Positions 50,756 to 59,476 of a stretch of DNA of 64,000 bases are shown here, piece by piece. The first letter of the stretch is position 1, and every line of letters begins with the position of its first letter. A program made the translations under genes and the position numbers. The DNA is from Phycisphaerales bacterium (GTDB lineage Bacteria > Planctomycetota > Phycisphaerae > Phycisphaerales > UBA1924). The notes under the pieces are model-generated. The model was not told the origin of the DNA. It saw only the letters and a program-made list of their open reading frames with translations, and searched no databases. The stretch is taken from assembly GCA_016742075.1 (NCBI GenBank), contig JACVCL010000001.1:1-64000 (forward strand), read 5' to 3'.

Positions 50756-52858
50756 TTACTTCCCGGCGCGGGGCGCCGAGGGCTCTTCCGTCGGCTTGGC
50801 GGGCTCTTCACGCACGGGGACGTAGTTCAGCCGCTTGGATAGGGCCGCCATGGAGAACGGGGAAATGGCCTCGAGCTCGTCGGGCGTGCGGGGCTGCACC
50901 CCGGCCAGGAGCCTCATGCCCGTCGCCTGAACAATGCGGGAACGCTCTTCGTCGAACCCCTCACGCGTCAGCGGGCGGCGACCGGTCGCGAGCGCGACGG
51001 CCAGCCCCCGCGCCCCCGGGATCGGCAGTGCAACAGCACGCTCGGCGGTGGGCAGCGAGGCGAGGACAGACTTGGGATCCCATGCGCGGGCCCGGGAGAG
51101 CATGGCCTTTCGGAGTTCCTCGGCGTCGAGGCCTTCCGGGAGCGGGATGCGATCCGGCGAGGCCATCTGGGCGTCGGTGAGATCGAGGCCCTGGGAGATG
51201 GTGACACCCTCGACGGACGTGAGCGGGCTGAGCCCCCCGGCGTCGACCACCTGACGCTTGAAGGCGTCGGCGTCGGCCGCGAGCTTCTCGTAGCCGGCCA
51301 TGAGGGTGAAATCGCGCTTCACGTCGTCGGCGACGTCGGTCCACGCGGTCGGCGGACCGGCCTGGCGCGACGCCGTTACTCGGAAGAGGTGCGCGTTGCC
51401 GGCGTTGTCTTCGAGGGGGCCGAAGATGTTGCCGGTCTGCACGCCGCGGTCGTTGTCGCCGGCGAGCTCGCGCACGGCGAGGGCGACGGCGGGGAAGGGC
51501 TCGTTGGTCTTCTGGTTCAGGCGAACGAAGCTGGCGCCGAGATCGGACATGACGCGGAGCTCACGCTCGCCGCGGTACACGCCATCGTCGGGCCGGACCT
51601 GAACCGCTTGGAGAAGCTGGTCGGGGGTGAGCTTGAGCTCTCGGGCCAGCTCTTCACGGACAGCCTGTGCAATGGCCTCGAGAGAGGGCTTGCGCGAGTC
51701 CCAATCGGCCGGCAGACGGCGGTAGACGCCGTCGGAAGGGACGCCGGCGAGGGCGCGGAAGTTCTCGCGTTTGGCGATCTCTCGGGCCGTCTCGACGAGC
51801 CGGTCGGCGGCCTGGGTCCTCAGTGCGGTCTCGACCGACCCGCGGACCGCGTCGAAGTTGTCGCCCGGGAACTGCTGTCGCACCTCCGGACGGCTCCAGT
51901 ACTTGCGGGCCTCGATGGGATCGACCTTGACGAGGCCCAGGATCGAGTTCCGGAGAATCGAGATCGACTCGAGCCGAACCGAAGGGGGACGGAAGTAGCC
52001 GATGCCCAGGTCAGGCTGAGCGGACGCCTTGGCCAGATCGGCGGCCGCCTTGGCGTCGGCGTCGGTGAGGCGGTCGGGCCTGGGCTTGACGGTCTTGTAC
52101 CGGTCGAAGAATGCGGCGAGCGCGGCGTCGTCGGGTGCCGGAAGCGACTTGCCGACAGACGCGGCCGGGATGAGGGCGACGTCGACCACGAGCGTGTCCA
52201 GCGAGGCGCCGGCGATGGCCCGCAGCTCGTCGGACGAGAGCGCGCCGACGGGCATGTTGACGAACGCGCTGTAGTTGTTGACGAGCCTCCACACGCCGCG
52301 GGCGCGGGCCATCGTCCGATCGAACGCCGGGCCGTAATGGGCGGCCCGCGAGGCGGCGGCGGCCTTGGTGTACTCTGCAAGGAAGCCGTCCTTGATGGTC
52401 TGACGCATGATGTCGAAGCGGTCGGGCGACCCCTGCCCCTGCCGGATGAGCTCCTGGGCCTGGGCGCCGGCGAGCATGTCGGCGATGTCGGCAAGCAGCT
52501 CCGATCCGTCTTCCGGGCCGCCCACCAGGCCGGCCCGCTCGGCCTCGCGCGTCATCAGCAGCCACTGATCGACCGACAGCGCGCTGGTGCCCGTGAGCCA
52601 GGCGCGGCGGGCGATGATCGAGAGCACGGGGGGCAGCTGCAGGCGGGGCGCGCCGAGCGCATCGAGGATGTTGCGCTCGGCCTGGGCGGCCTGCAGGTCG
52701 GCCATGCTCACCTTGGCGCCGTCGAGCGTGCCGACGCGGATGCTGGCGGGGGTGCCGCCGAACTGTGAGATCGCCTGCGGCAGCAGGAACGACACCATCA
52801 GGAACACGCCGAAAAACACCAGCATGTGCCCGCGGTACTTCTGGAGCAGTTTGATCAT
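50756..52858 (-). CDS. PpiD/SurA-like membrane-anchored chaperone, no obvious PPIase domain
   Basis: 700 residues. The N-terminus MIKLLQKYRGHMLVFFGVFLMVSFLLPQAIS is a single membrane anchor as in PpiD, followed by the SurA-N-like start of the periplasmic part (VGTLDGAKVSMADLQAAQAER). The rest is long and helical (about 60-680). I cannot find a parvulin rotamase signature (no HIL...GGxLG pattern), so foldase activity is uncertain; a holdase or folding-factor role in the periplasm is more likely. The tail is Pro/Glu-rich. GAGGA lies 9 nt before the ATG. It lies 89 bp downstream of rpsD in the same direction and could be read from the rpsD promoter. Confidence 0.72.
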   Translation of the reverse strand: MIKLLQKYRGHMLVFFGVFLMVSFLLPQAISQFGGTPASIRVGTLDGAKVSMADLQAAQAERNILDALGAPRLQLPPVLSIIARRAWLTGTSALSVDQWLLMTREAERAGLVGGPEDGSELLADIADMLAGAQAQELIRQGQGSPDRFDIMRQTIKDGFLAEYTKAAAASRAAHYGPAFDRTMARARGVWRLVNNYSAFVNMPVGALSSDELRAIAGASLDTLVVDVALIPAASVGKSLPAPDDAALAAFFDRYKTVKPRPDRLTDADAKAAADLAKASAQPDLGIGYFRPPSVRLESISILRNSILGLVKVDPIEARKYWSRPEVRQQFPGDNFDAVRGSVETALRTQAADRLVETAREIAKRENFRALAGVPSDGVYRRLPADWDSRKPSLEAIAQAVREELARELKLTPDQLLQAVQVRPDDGVYRGERELRVMSDLGASFVRLNQKTNEPFPAVALAVRELAGDNDRGVQTGNIFGPLEDNAGNAHLFRVTASRQAGPPTAWTDVADDVKRDFTLMAGYEKLAADADAFKRQVVDAGGLSPLTSVEGVTISQGLDLTDAQMASPDRIPLPEGLDAEELRKAMLSRARAWDPKSVLASLPTAERAVALPIPGARGLAVALATGRRPLTREGFDEERSRIVQATGMRLLAGVQPRTPDELEAISPFSMAALSKRLNYVPVREEPAKPTEEPSAPRAGK

Positions 52859-52947
52859 GGCGCGGAGTCCTCACGGCGCCCGCGGGCTGCGCCGAGAGGT
52901 CCGGCGCTCGGACGCGGGCCCGGTTGATGCCGTGTCGGCGGGCGGGT

Positions 52948-53547
52948 TTAGCGGTAGAACTCGACGATCAGGTTGGTGTTGACGTCGAAGGGCACCTGGT
53001 CGCTCGTCGGCAGGGCGACGATGCGGACGGTGAGCTCGCCGGGGTTGAAGTCGAGCCAATCGGCGATCTGGTGGCCGACGATCGACTCCATGTTGTCCTT
53101 CAGCAGCTTGTGCACCTTCTCGCGGAAGGTGATGACGTCACCGACCTTCACCTCGAAGCTCGGGCGGTCGACCTTGCGGCCGTTCACGCGAACGTGGCCG
53201 TGGGCGACGATCTGACGCGCGGCCCAGATGGTTCGGGCCACACCGGAGCGCCGCACCACGTTGTCGAGCCGACGCTCGAGCAGCTGCAGCAGCACCTCGC
53301 CGGTGTTGCCCTTGCTGCGCGACGCCTCGGCCATATAGCGGCGGAACTGGCGCTCGAGCACGCTGTAGTGGTGGCGGAGCTTCTGCTTCTCGTTCAGACG
53401 CACGCCGTAGTCGCGCAGACGACGGCCCCGGAACCCGTGCATGCCGGGCGCGGTCAGCTCACGCTTGGAGGTGTGCTTGGGAATGTCGGCGATGGGGACG
53501 CCGACGCGGCGGGACAGCTTGACCTTGGGGCCGGTGTAGCGGGCCAT
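52948..53547 (-). CDS. rpsD: 30S ribosomal protein uS4
   Basis: 199 residues; ATG at 53547 begins MARYTGPKVKLSRRVG, the family N-terminus. Family hallmarks: RRLRDYGVRLNEKQKLRHHYSVLERQFRRYM, LLQLLERRLDNVVRRSGVARTIWAARQIVAHGHVRVNGRKV (the S4 RNA-binding domain) and the C-terminal VPFDVNTNLIVEFYR. It is a primary 16S rRNA-binding assembly protein and in many bacteria a translational repressor. It is not in an alpha operon here: rpsK, rpsM, rpoA and rplQ are absent. A good promoter and a long structured leader precede it. Confidence 0.97.
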   Translation of the reverse strand: MARYTGPKVKLSRRVGVPIADIPKHTSKRELTAPGMHGFRGRRLRDYGVRLNEKQKLRHHYSVLERQFRRYMAEASRSKGNTGEVLLQLLERRLDNVVRRSGVARTIWAARQIVAHGHVRVNGRKVDRPSFEVKVGDVITFREKVHKLLKDNMESIVGHQIADWLDFNPGELTVRIVALPTSDQVPFDVNTNLIVEFYR

Positions 53548-53660
53548 ATGTCGAGATCTCCGTCTCCCTCGCGGTCGCGGCCGAAAGCCGGGCGAGGGGT
53601 GCTTCAGGGAACCAAGCGATCCGCGGCGACGCCGGCGCGAACACTCGCGACGAACGCCCC

Positions 53661-53696
53661 GCCGGCGGGCTTCCCGCGACTGCGGGCCGCGCCGGC
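53661..53696 (-). promoter_or_regulatory. Structured leader element of rpsD
   Basis: Two stacked helices: GCCGGCG (53661-53667) with CGCCGGC (53690-53696), and inside it CCCGC (53673-53677) with GCGGG (53682-53686), separated by an internal loop. A second hairpin, ATGCC/GGCAT (53698-53702 with 53714-53718), lies next to it. It is a candidate site for feedback by uS4; this is inference. Confidence 0.45.
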
Positions 53697-53736
53697 GATG
53701 CCTGGCGGATCCGGGCATTTGCCGAACAGCGACGAG

Positions 53737-53764
53737 AGTGTAGCGGCCACCGCAAGCGGGTCAA
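53737..53764 (-). promoter_or_regulatory. Sigma70-type promoter of rpsD
   Basis: On the minus strand TTGACC (53764 to 53759), 16-nt spacer, TACACT (53742 to 53737). The -35 matches consensus at five of six bases. A start near 53730 gives a leader of about 180 nt. Confidence 0.6.
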
Positions 53765-53841
53765 ACCGAGGCGGAGCTCCGGCCGCGGCAGGCTTTACTG
53801 AGTGAATCCGACGGCCGGCCGGGCGGGACGCGCGGGGCCGA

Positions 53842-53853
53842 TACGATCCCCGC
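53842..53853 (+). promoter_or_regulatory. -10-like TACGAT, leaderless start of purF
   Basis: TACGAT (53842-53847) ends 6 nt before the GTG at 53854. No Shine-Dalgarno site is present. Confidence 0.5.
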
Positions 53854-55365
53854 GTGACCGCCGCTTTCCCCCTGCCACAGCTCGCCGAGACGCCCCGGGA
53901 CGCCCGCGAGAAGTGCGGAGTTGTCGCCGTTTGGGGGGAGCCGCACCCCGCCCGCGCGGTGTATTTCGGCCTCTTTGCGCTGCAGCACCGCGGCCAGGAA
54001 TCGGCCGGCATCGCCGTGACCGACGGCGTGCGGATCGAGCGGCACACCGGCATGGGGCTGGTTCCACAGGTCTTTGACTCCAACACCCTGGCGAGGCTCG
54101 ACGCCGCGGCCCACGCGCGGGAGGCCCGGCATCGCGGCCGGCCCGGCGGGGCGATTGGCCACAACCGGTACTCAACCACCGGCGCCTCGCGCCCCGAGAA
54201 CGCTCAGCCGTTCCTGGCGTCGATCCGCGGCGGTCCGCTGGCGATCGCGCACAACGGGAACATCGTCAACGCCCGGGAGCTGAGAACCTCCCTCGAGGAC
54301 AAGGGTCACGCGTTCTACACGTCGAGCGACACGGAGGTGATCCTGCACCTGGTGGCGTCGCTCTCGCGCGGCAGGCAGAACGACCCGCTGGCCGAGGCGC
54401 TCCGGATGCTCCGGGGGGCCTTCTCGCTGGTGTTTCTGTCGCACGATCGGGTGGAGGTAGCCCGCGACCCGTGGGGCTGGCGGCCGCTGTCGATCGGCAT
54501 CACCGCGGCCGGCAACCCGGTGGCGGCGTCGGAGACCGTGGCGCTCGACGTGCTCGGGGCCCGGCACCTGCGCGATGTCGAGCCCGGCGAGATCGTGACG
54601 TTCCGCGACGGTCCGGCGGGCGGACCACCGCTCATCGAGACTCGACGGTTTGCCGACCCGGCGCCGCGGCTGGCGCAGTGCGTCTTCGAGCATGTGTACT
54701 TCGCGCACCCGGCCTCGCGGATCTTCGGGCAGACCGTGCAGGCGGTCCGCGAGAAGCTGGGCGAGCAACTGGCCCGGGAAGCGCCCGCCGCGGCCGACGC
54801 CGTGCTGCCGATGCCCGACTCCGGGCGCTCCGCGGCCACCGGCTTCGCGCGGGCGTCGGGCCTTCCCTACCGGGAGGGCATCATCCCCAACCGGTACGTC
54901 GGGCGCACGTTCATCCAGCCCTCGGGCGATGAGCGGGCGACCGCCGCGAGGCTCAAGCTCAACATCGTCACCGATCTCGTCCGCGGCCAGAGGATCGTGA
55001 TCGTCGACGACTCGGTGGTGCGCGGCACGACCACCCGCGGCCGCATGGAGCAGCTCCGGGCCGCAGGGGCCCGCGAGATTCACCTGCGGATCGCGTGCCC
55101 CCCGATCCGCCACCCGTGTTTTTTCGGCGTGGACTTCCCCGACTCGGCCCAGCTGCTGGCGCACGGCCGCGATCTGGAGCAGATCCGGCAGACCCTGAAG
55201 GTGGATTCGATCTCGTACCTCTCTCTCGACGGGCTGCTGGCGATCGCCGCGGGCGCCGGGGCGGCCGTGGAGGAACGCGAGAAATTCTGCTCGGCGTGCT
55301 ACTCGGGCGAGTACCGGATCCCGATCCCCGCCCAGCTCAGCAAAGACGTCCTCGCCAAGTGCTGA
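53854..55365 (+). CDS. purF: Amidophosphoribosyltransferase PurF
   Basis: 503 residues. A 20-residue propeptide precedes the catalytic Cys21 (KCGVVAVWG), which releases ammonia from glutamine. Class II glutaminase motifs: GLFALQHRGQESAGIA, IGHNRYSTTG, AHNGNIVN. The phosphoribosyltransferase PRPP loop is IVIVDDSVVRGTT (about 385-397). Four cysteines, in AQCVFEHVYF, HPCFFGVDFP and KFCSACYSGEY, match the [4Fe-4S] ligands of the Bacillus-type enzyme, so this is the iron-sulfur, propeptide-processed form. It makes phosphoribosylamine, the first committed step of purine synthesis. The GTG start is supported by TACGAT 6 nt upstream and no Shine-Dalgarno site. Confidence 0.97.
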   Translation: MTAAFPLPQLAETPRDAREKCGVVAVWGEPHPARAVYFGLFALQHRGQESAGIAVTDGVRIERHTGMGLVPQVFDSNTLARLDAAAHAREARHRGRPGGAIGHNRYSTTGASRPENAQPFLASIRGGPLAIAHNGNIVNARELRTSLEDKGHAFYTSSDTEVILHLVASLSRGRQNDPLAEALRMLRGAFSLVFLSHDRVEVARDPWGWRPLSIGITAAGNPVAASETVALDVLGARHLRDVEPGEIVTFRDGPAGGPPLIETRRFADPAPRLAQCVFEHVYFAHPASRIFGQTVQAVREKLGEQLAREAPAAADAVLPMPDSGRSAATGFARASGLPYREGIIPNRYVGRTFIQPSGDERATAARLKLNIVTDLVRGQRIVIVDDSVVRGTTTRGRMEQLRAAGAREIHLRIACPPIRHPCFFGVDFPDSAQLLAHGRDLEQIRQTLKVDSISYLSLDGLLAIAAGAGAAVEEREKFCSACYSGEYRIPIPAQLSKDVLAKC

Positions 55366-55429
55366 CCGCCAACCTCAGCCATTCCCCCTCAACCGCAGTC
55401 TTGGCCGCCTGTGCACCGGCGGTGGCCGG

Positions 55430-56086
55430 TCAGCGCCCGAAATTCTCCAGGGCCCCGCGGCCCCAGGGCACCTCGAAGCGCTGCCGTGTCGTGCAGTAGG
55501 TGAAGCCCGCCATCCGGCCGACCGCGCCCAGCGCATCGGGATTGACGCGGCAGCGCGCGTCCACGACCTGGTCGTCGGCCCACACGGCGACGACGCGCCC
55601 GATGACCACGTTGCCACCCCCCGGCTGGCCCGGCGCCAGCCGCACCACCTGGATGGTCTCGCACTCGAAAGCCACCGGGCTCTCTGCGGCACGGGGCGCC
55701 GGGACGATGGCGCTGGGGGCCGGCGTGAGGCCGACAACGCCGAACTCGCTCTCACCGTAAGGGAGCTCCTCGGCTGCGCCAACGGCCTTGCTGATGTACC
55801 GCTCGGCCGCGACGTTCACCACGAAGCACCCGACGCCCCCTTCGGCGGCGGGCTTGGCGTTCCGAAGCGTGTCCTTCTCCGCACCGGCCGAGGTGTTCGA
55901 GGGGCAGAAGAGCAGCGACATCGGGTTACTGGATACGCCGTTGAAAAACGAGAACGGTGCAAGGTTCGCCCGGCCGTCCGGAGAGACGGTCGAGACCAGC
56001 GCGATCGGTCGCGGCACGATGGTGCCGATCAGCAGCTTGTAGCGATCGGCCGGGGTCAGGCCCGCCGGGTCGATGTGACGCATCAT
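55430..56086 (-). CDS. Flavin reductase-like FMN-binding split-barrel protein
   Basis: 218 residues (ATG at 56086; the adjacent ATG at 56083 is equally possible). Family features: DRYKLLIGTIVPRPIALVSTVSPDG (about 13-37), NLAPFSFFNGVSSNPMSLLFCPS, KDTLRNAKPAAEGG, CFVVNV, and the FECETIQVVRL strand. The fold binds FMN; members are flavin reductases or short-chain flavin enzymes of uncertain substrate. It is cytosolic. It is convergent with purF and separated from it by 64 bp. TAGACT lies 7 nt upstream of the ATG. Confidence 0.88.
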   Translation of the reverse strand: MMRHIDPAGLTPADRYKLLIGTIVPRPIALVSTVSPDGRANLAPFSFFNGVSSNPMSLLFCPSNTSAGAEKDTLRNAKPAAEGGVGCFVVNVAAERYISKAVGAAEELPYGESEFGVVGLTPAPSAIVPAPRAAESPVAFECETIQVVRLAPGQPGGGNVVIGRVVAVWADDQVVDARCRVNPDALGAVGRMAGFTYCTTRQRFEVPWGRGALENFGR

Positions 56087-56099
56087 CGGCCCGAGTCTA
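56087..56099 (-). promoter_or_regulatory. -10-like TAGACT, leaderless start of flavin reductase gene
   Basis: TAGACT (56099 to 56094, minus strand) ends 7 nt before the ATG at 56086. Confidence 0.48.
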
Positions 56100-56167
56100 C
56101 CCCCCCACTCCACCGGGCCACACCGACACCCGTCCACGGCTCCAACCTCTGCGGCACTCGCGGGCTG

Positions 56168-57337
56168 TCAGTTCGCGGCACCGGGCGAGGCCGCCTCGTG
56201 GCGCAGCTGGCCGCACGCGGCCGCGATATCGCGCCCTCGGCTGGCCCGGATATGGGTGTTCACGCCGCGTTCCCGGAGCACCTGCTGGAAGCCCCGCACG
56301 TCATCGGTCTTCGGGCGGTCGAAGGGCAGGCCCTTCACTTCGTTGTAGCGGATGAGGTTCACGTTGGCCCGCAGCGTGCGGGCCACCCCGGCGAGCTCGG
56401 CCGCGTGCTCGGGCCGGTCGTTCACGCCTCCCAGCAGGATGTACTCGAGCGTGATCTCGCGGCCGGTTTTATCGAACCACTTCTGGCACGCCGCCAGAAG
56501 CTCGGGGATGGTCGTGTAGTTCGCCCACGGGATCAGCCGCCGACGAAGATCGTCGTTCGGCGCGTGCAGAGACAGAGCGAGGGTCACGGGAATGTCGAGT
56601 TCCTCGGCGAGCTTCTCGATCGCCTTGGGCAGCCCGACCGTGCTGATGGTGATCTTTCGGGCGCCGATGCCCATGCCGTCGGGCGACGCGAGGATGCGCA
56701 CCGCCCGGGTGACCGCGGCGAAGTTGCTCAGCGGCTCGCCCATGCCCATGAAAACCACGTTGCTGATGCGCCCGAGAGACGTGATCTTCCCGTCAGCGCC
56801 GCGCTGGTCGAGCAGGCGGGCCAGTCGCCAGACCTGCTCAACGATGCGCCCGGCCGAGAGATTGCCATCCAGACCCCCAAGCCCCGAGGCGCAGAACCGG
56901 CACCCGACCGGGCAGCCGACCTGCGACGAGATGCAGGCGGTCCGCCGCTCGGCGCCCTCGTCGTTCTCGGCGGGGATCATCACGCACTCGGTCTGCCGGG
57001 AGGGGTCCTCGGCGGGCGCGGGAACACCGGCGATCGGGAGCGGCACCGCGGGGCCGGCTTCGGCGGTGGCTTCGTCCCACTGGATCAGCAGCTTCTGCAC
57101 GCCGTCGGTCGCACGCTGGTGGCGGACGGTGGGGCCGGAAAGAAAGGTCATCTCGGCGGCCAGCCGCTCGCGTTCGGCCTTGCCGAGATTGGTCATGCTG
57201 GCGGGGTCGGCGACCCCCTTGGCGTACACCCATTCGAGGACCTGCTTGGCGCGGAAGGCCGGCCACCCGCGTTCGACACACCACTGCCGAAGTGAGTCGG
57301 GCGTCTGCTCGAAGATGTGATGGGCGGGGTGCTTCAC
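56168..57337 (-). CDS. rlmN: 23S rRNA/tRNA adenine-C2 methyltransferase RlmN
   Basis: 389 residues. Radical SAM cluster CPVGCRFC (Cys 142, 146, 149) is preceded by the conserved Cys in TACISSQVGC (135), with the methyl-carrying Cys in IAAACGQLR near the C-terminus. Further motifs: VFMGMGEPLSN, ITISTVGLPKAI, LALSLHAPNDDLRRRLIP, EYILLGGVND, LIRYNEVKGLPF. It methylates A2503 of 23S rRNA and position 37 of some tRNAs. About 30 residues rich in Pro/Ala/Glu (about 88-120) are inserted before the catalytic core. I chose the GTG at 57337 because TATCGT lies 5 nt upstream; a TTG two codons earlier (57343) overlaps that hexamer. Confidence 0.95.
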   Translation of the reverse strand: MKHPAHHIFEQTPDSLRQWCVERGWPAFRAKQVLEWVYAKGVADPASMTNLGKAERERLAAEMTFLSGPTVRHQRATDGVQKLLIQWDEATAEAGPAVPLPIAGVPAPAEDPSRQTECVMIPAENDEGAERRTACISSQVGCPVGCRFCASGLGGLDGNLSAGRIVEQVWRLARLLDQRGADGKITSLGRISNVVFMGMGEPLSNFAAVTRAVRILASPDGMGIGARKITISTVGLPKAIEKLAEELDIPVTLALSLHAPNDDLRRRLIPWANYTTIPELLAACQKWFDKTGREITLEYILLGGVNDRPEHAAELAGVARTLRANVNLIRYNEVKGLPFDRPKTDDVRGFQQVLRERGVNTHIRASRGRDIAAACGQLRHEAASPGAAN

Positions 57338-57348
57338 CCGCAACGATA
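57338..57348 (-). promoter_or_regulatory. -10-like TATCGT, leaderless start of rlmN
   Basis: TATCGT (57348 to 57343, minus strand) ends 5 nt before the GTG at 57337. It decides between the GTG and the TTG at 57343. Confidence 0.42.
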
Positions 57349-57371
57349 GCCGTGGCGACCGCGGCGTCCCG

Positions 57372-58427
57372 TCACCGCCGGGCGCTGACGGTCAGGGGCA
57401 CGGCGCCGTAGGCGTCTTCGGTGATCTGCCAGTTGCCCACCCGGATCTTCCGGCCCTCGGGGTCGATGCCTTTCTCGCGCATGAGCCGCTTGAGCGTGAC
57501 GGGAAGGCCGAACTCGACGTCCTCCGGCACGATGTCGCGCTGCTCGAGCGTGCCCCCGTAGGTTCCGAGAAGGCTGCGGCAGATCTCGGCGACCAAGTCC
57601 TCGGGGGCGCTGGCGCCCGCGGTCAGCAGCACCACGGCGTCGCGGCCCTCGCCGGGCGTGCCGGCGAACCAGTCGTGGCAGAGCTCGCCGACATCATCGA
57701 GCAAATACGCCTTGACCCCGACGTTCTCGCTGATCTCCGTCAGCCGCACGCTGTTGGAGCTGTTCTTGCTCCCGACCACCAGCACCAGATCGCACTCGCG
57801 GGCGATCTGCCGCACCGCGTGCTGGCGGTTGGTGGTGGCGTAGCAGATGTCCGAGCCCGGCGGTTCCTTGATATTCGGGAAGGCTTTCTTCAGCGCATCG
57901 ATGATGACCGCCGCGTCGTCGGTGCTCAGCGTGGTCTGGGTGAGGTAGACGAGTTTGTTGGGGTCGATGATCCGCAGGTTCGGAATGTCGTCCGGGCTCT
58001 CGACCACCTGGGTGGCCTCGGGGGCTTCGCCGCGGGTGCCCACGACTTCCTGATGATCGGCGTGCCCGATGAGCAGAATCTGGTACCCCTGCCGCGCGTA
58101 GCGGACGGCCTCGGAATGCACCTTGGTGACCAGCGGGCAAGTCGCGTCGACGGCGGTCAGGCTGCGGGACCGGGCCAGTTCGCGGATCGCCGGCGAGACG
58201 CCGTGGGCCGAGAAGACCACGATGTGGCCCGGCGGCACCTCGTTGAGGTCCTCCACGAAGATCGCCCCCCGGTCGATGAACCGCTGCACCACGTGCTTGT
58301 TGTGCACGATCTCGTGATAGACGTAGATCGGGACGTCCTTGCAGAGGTCCAGGAGCTGGTCCACGACGTCCACGGCCATGTGGACGCCGGCGCAGAAGCC
58401 GCGGGGGTTGGCGAGGATGATCCGCAT
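57372..58427 (-). CDS. ispH: 4-hydroxy-3-methylbut-2-enyl diphosphate reductase IspH
   Basis: 351 residues from the ATG at 58427, which gives the family N-terminus RIILANPRGFCAGV. The three [4Fe-4S] cysteines lie in GFCAGV (12), DATCPLV and DICYATTNRQ; the catalytic glutamate region reads LTQTTLSTDD. It makes IPP and DMAPP in the last step of the MEP pathway, supplying the isoprenoids that feed squalene and hopanoid synthesis. About 45 residues after the usual end (EFGLPVTLKRLMREKG...) form a C-terminal extension. The divergent neighbour is hpnC, 77 bp away. AAGGA lies 11 nt before the ATG. Confidence 0.96.
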   Translation of the reverse strand: MRIILANPRGFCAGVHMAVDVVDQLLDLCKDVPIYVYHEIVHNKHVVQRFIDRGAIFVEDLNEVPPGHIVVFSAHGVSPAIRELARSRSLTAVDATCPLVTKVHSEAVRYARQGYQILLIGHADHQEVVGTRGEAPEATQVVESPDDIPNLRIIDPNKLVYLTQTTLSTDDAAVIIDALKKAFPNIKEPPGSDICYATTNRQHAVRQIARECDLVLVVGSKNSSNSVRLTEISENVGVKAYLLDDVGELCHDWFAGTPGEGRDAVVLLTAGASAPEDLVAEICRSLLGTYGGTLEQRDIVPEDVEFGLPVTLKRLMREKGIDPEGRKIRVGNWQITEDAYGAVPLTVSARR

Positions 58428-58504
58428 CGGGAGGAGGGTTCCTTGGGCTGGCGCGGGGGGGTGACCGTGACAACACACCCCGATTCCCGGCATCATAGCC
58501 GGGC

Positions 58505-59476
58505 GTGCCCATCGCCCCGCCCATCCGGATGCTCTCCGACTACGGCCCCGAAGGCGTCGCTCCGCCGCCCTCGCTCGAGGATGCGCGCCGCTACTGCCGC
58601 CAACTCACCCTCGGCCACTACGAGAACTTCACGGTGCTCAGCGGCCTGGTGCCGCAGTCGATCCGCGACGACTTCGCGGCGGTCTACGCCTTCTGCCGCT
58701 GGTCCGACGACCTGGGCGATGAGACCGGCGCCGATGAGGCGGCCCGGGCTCGGTCTGAGTCGCTGCTCCGATGGTGGCGGGGCGAACTGGCGGCCTGCGT
58801 GGCGGCGGCCCGCTCCGCGGCCCCCGAGCGGCCCCTGCGGCACCCGGTGTTCGTGGCGCTCGCCGAGACGTTGCGGCGGCATCCGCTGTCCGCCGAACCC
58901 TTCGAACACCTCATCGACGCGTTCGTGCAGGACCAGCGTGTCACCCGTTACGACACGTGGGACCAGCTGCTGGACTACTGCGCGCGGAGCGCCAACCCGG
59001 TCGGACGAATCGTCCTGGGCCTCGGCGGCCGCGCCGACCCCGAGCTTGTGGCGATGTCGGACGCGACCTGCACAGCGCTTCAGCTGACGAACTTCTGGCA
59101 GGATGTCCGTCGCGACCTGATCGAGCGCGACCGTGTCTACCTGCCGCGCGCCATCACCGGCTGGTCGGCCGAGCAGCTCAGGGATTGGATGGCCCGGCCC
59201 GACGATCCGGCCGCTCGGGTGCCGTTCATCAGGGGCGTGCGGCCCCTGGTCGCCGAGACTCGGAAGCTCTTCGAGAAGGGCCGGCCGCTCCCGGCGGCCC
59301 TTGGCCGCGAACTCGGCCCGGTGGTCTGGCTGTTCGGGGCGGGCGGCGAGGCGGTGCTCCGATCGGTGGAGCGCATCGGCTGCGCGACCTTGTGGGAACG
59401 CCCGAAACTCGGCAAACTCGGCAAGATGAGCCTGCTGGCCCGAGCCTGGATCAAGCGTCTGAGGGGTGCGGCATGA
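58505..59476 (+). CDS. hpnC: Hydroxysqualene synthase HpnC
   Basis: 323 residues from the GTG at 58505 (ATG at 58529 is possible). A trans-isoprenyl diphosphate synthase fold of the squalene/phytoene synthase family: YAFCRWSDDLGDE is the first Asp-rich motif (about 60-72) and FWQDVRRDLIERDRVYLP the second (about 197-214). HpnC-type proteins convert presqualene diphosphate to hydroxysqualene. Its stop overlaps the ATG of the next gene (ATGA), so the two are translationally coupled. The C-terminus has KLGKLGKMSLLARAW, as in family members. Confidence 0.93.
   Translation: MPIAPPIRMLSDYGPEGVAPPPSLEDARRYCRQLTLGHYENFTVLSGLVPQSIRDDFAAVYAFCRWSDDLGDETGADEAARARSESLLRWWRGELAACVAAARSAAPERPLRHPVFVALAETLRRHPLSAEPFEHLIDAFVQDQRVTRYDTWDQLLDYCARSANPVGRIVLGLGGRADPELVAMSDATCTALQLTNFWQDVRRDLIERDRVYLPRAITGWSAEQLRDWMARPDDPAARVPFIRGVRPLVAETRKLFEKGRPLPAALGRELGPVVWLFGAGGEAVLRSVERIGCATLWERPKLGKLGKMSLLARAWIKRLRGAA

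Larger units (their letters stand above)
53548..53853. other. Divergent region between rpsD and purF
   Basis: 306 bp. On the minus side it holds the rpsD promoter and a leader of about 180 nt with two hairpins (53661-53696 and 53698-53718); on the plus side the -10-like hexamer of purF. No gene seen. Confidence 0.6.
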
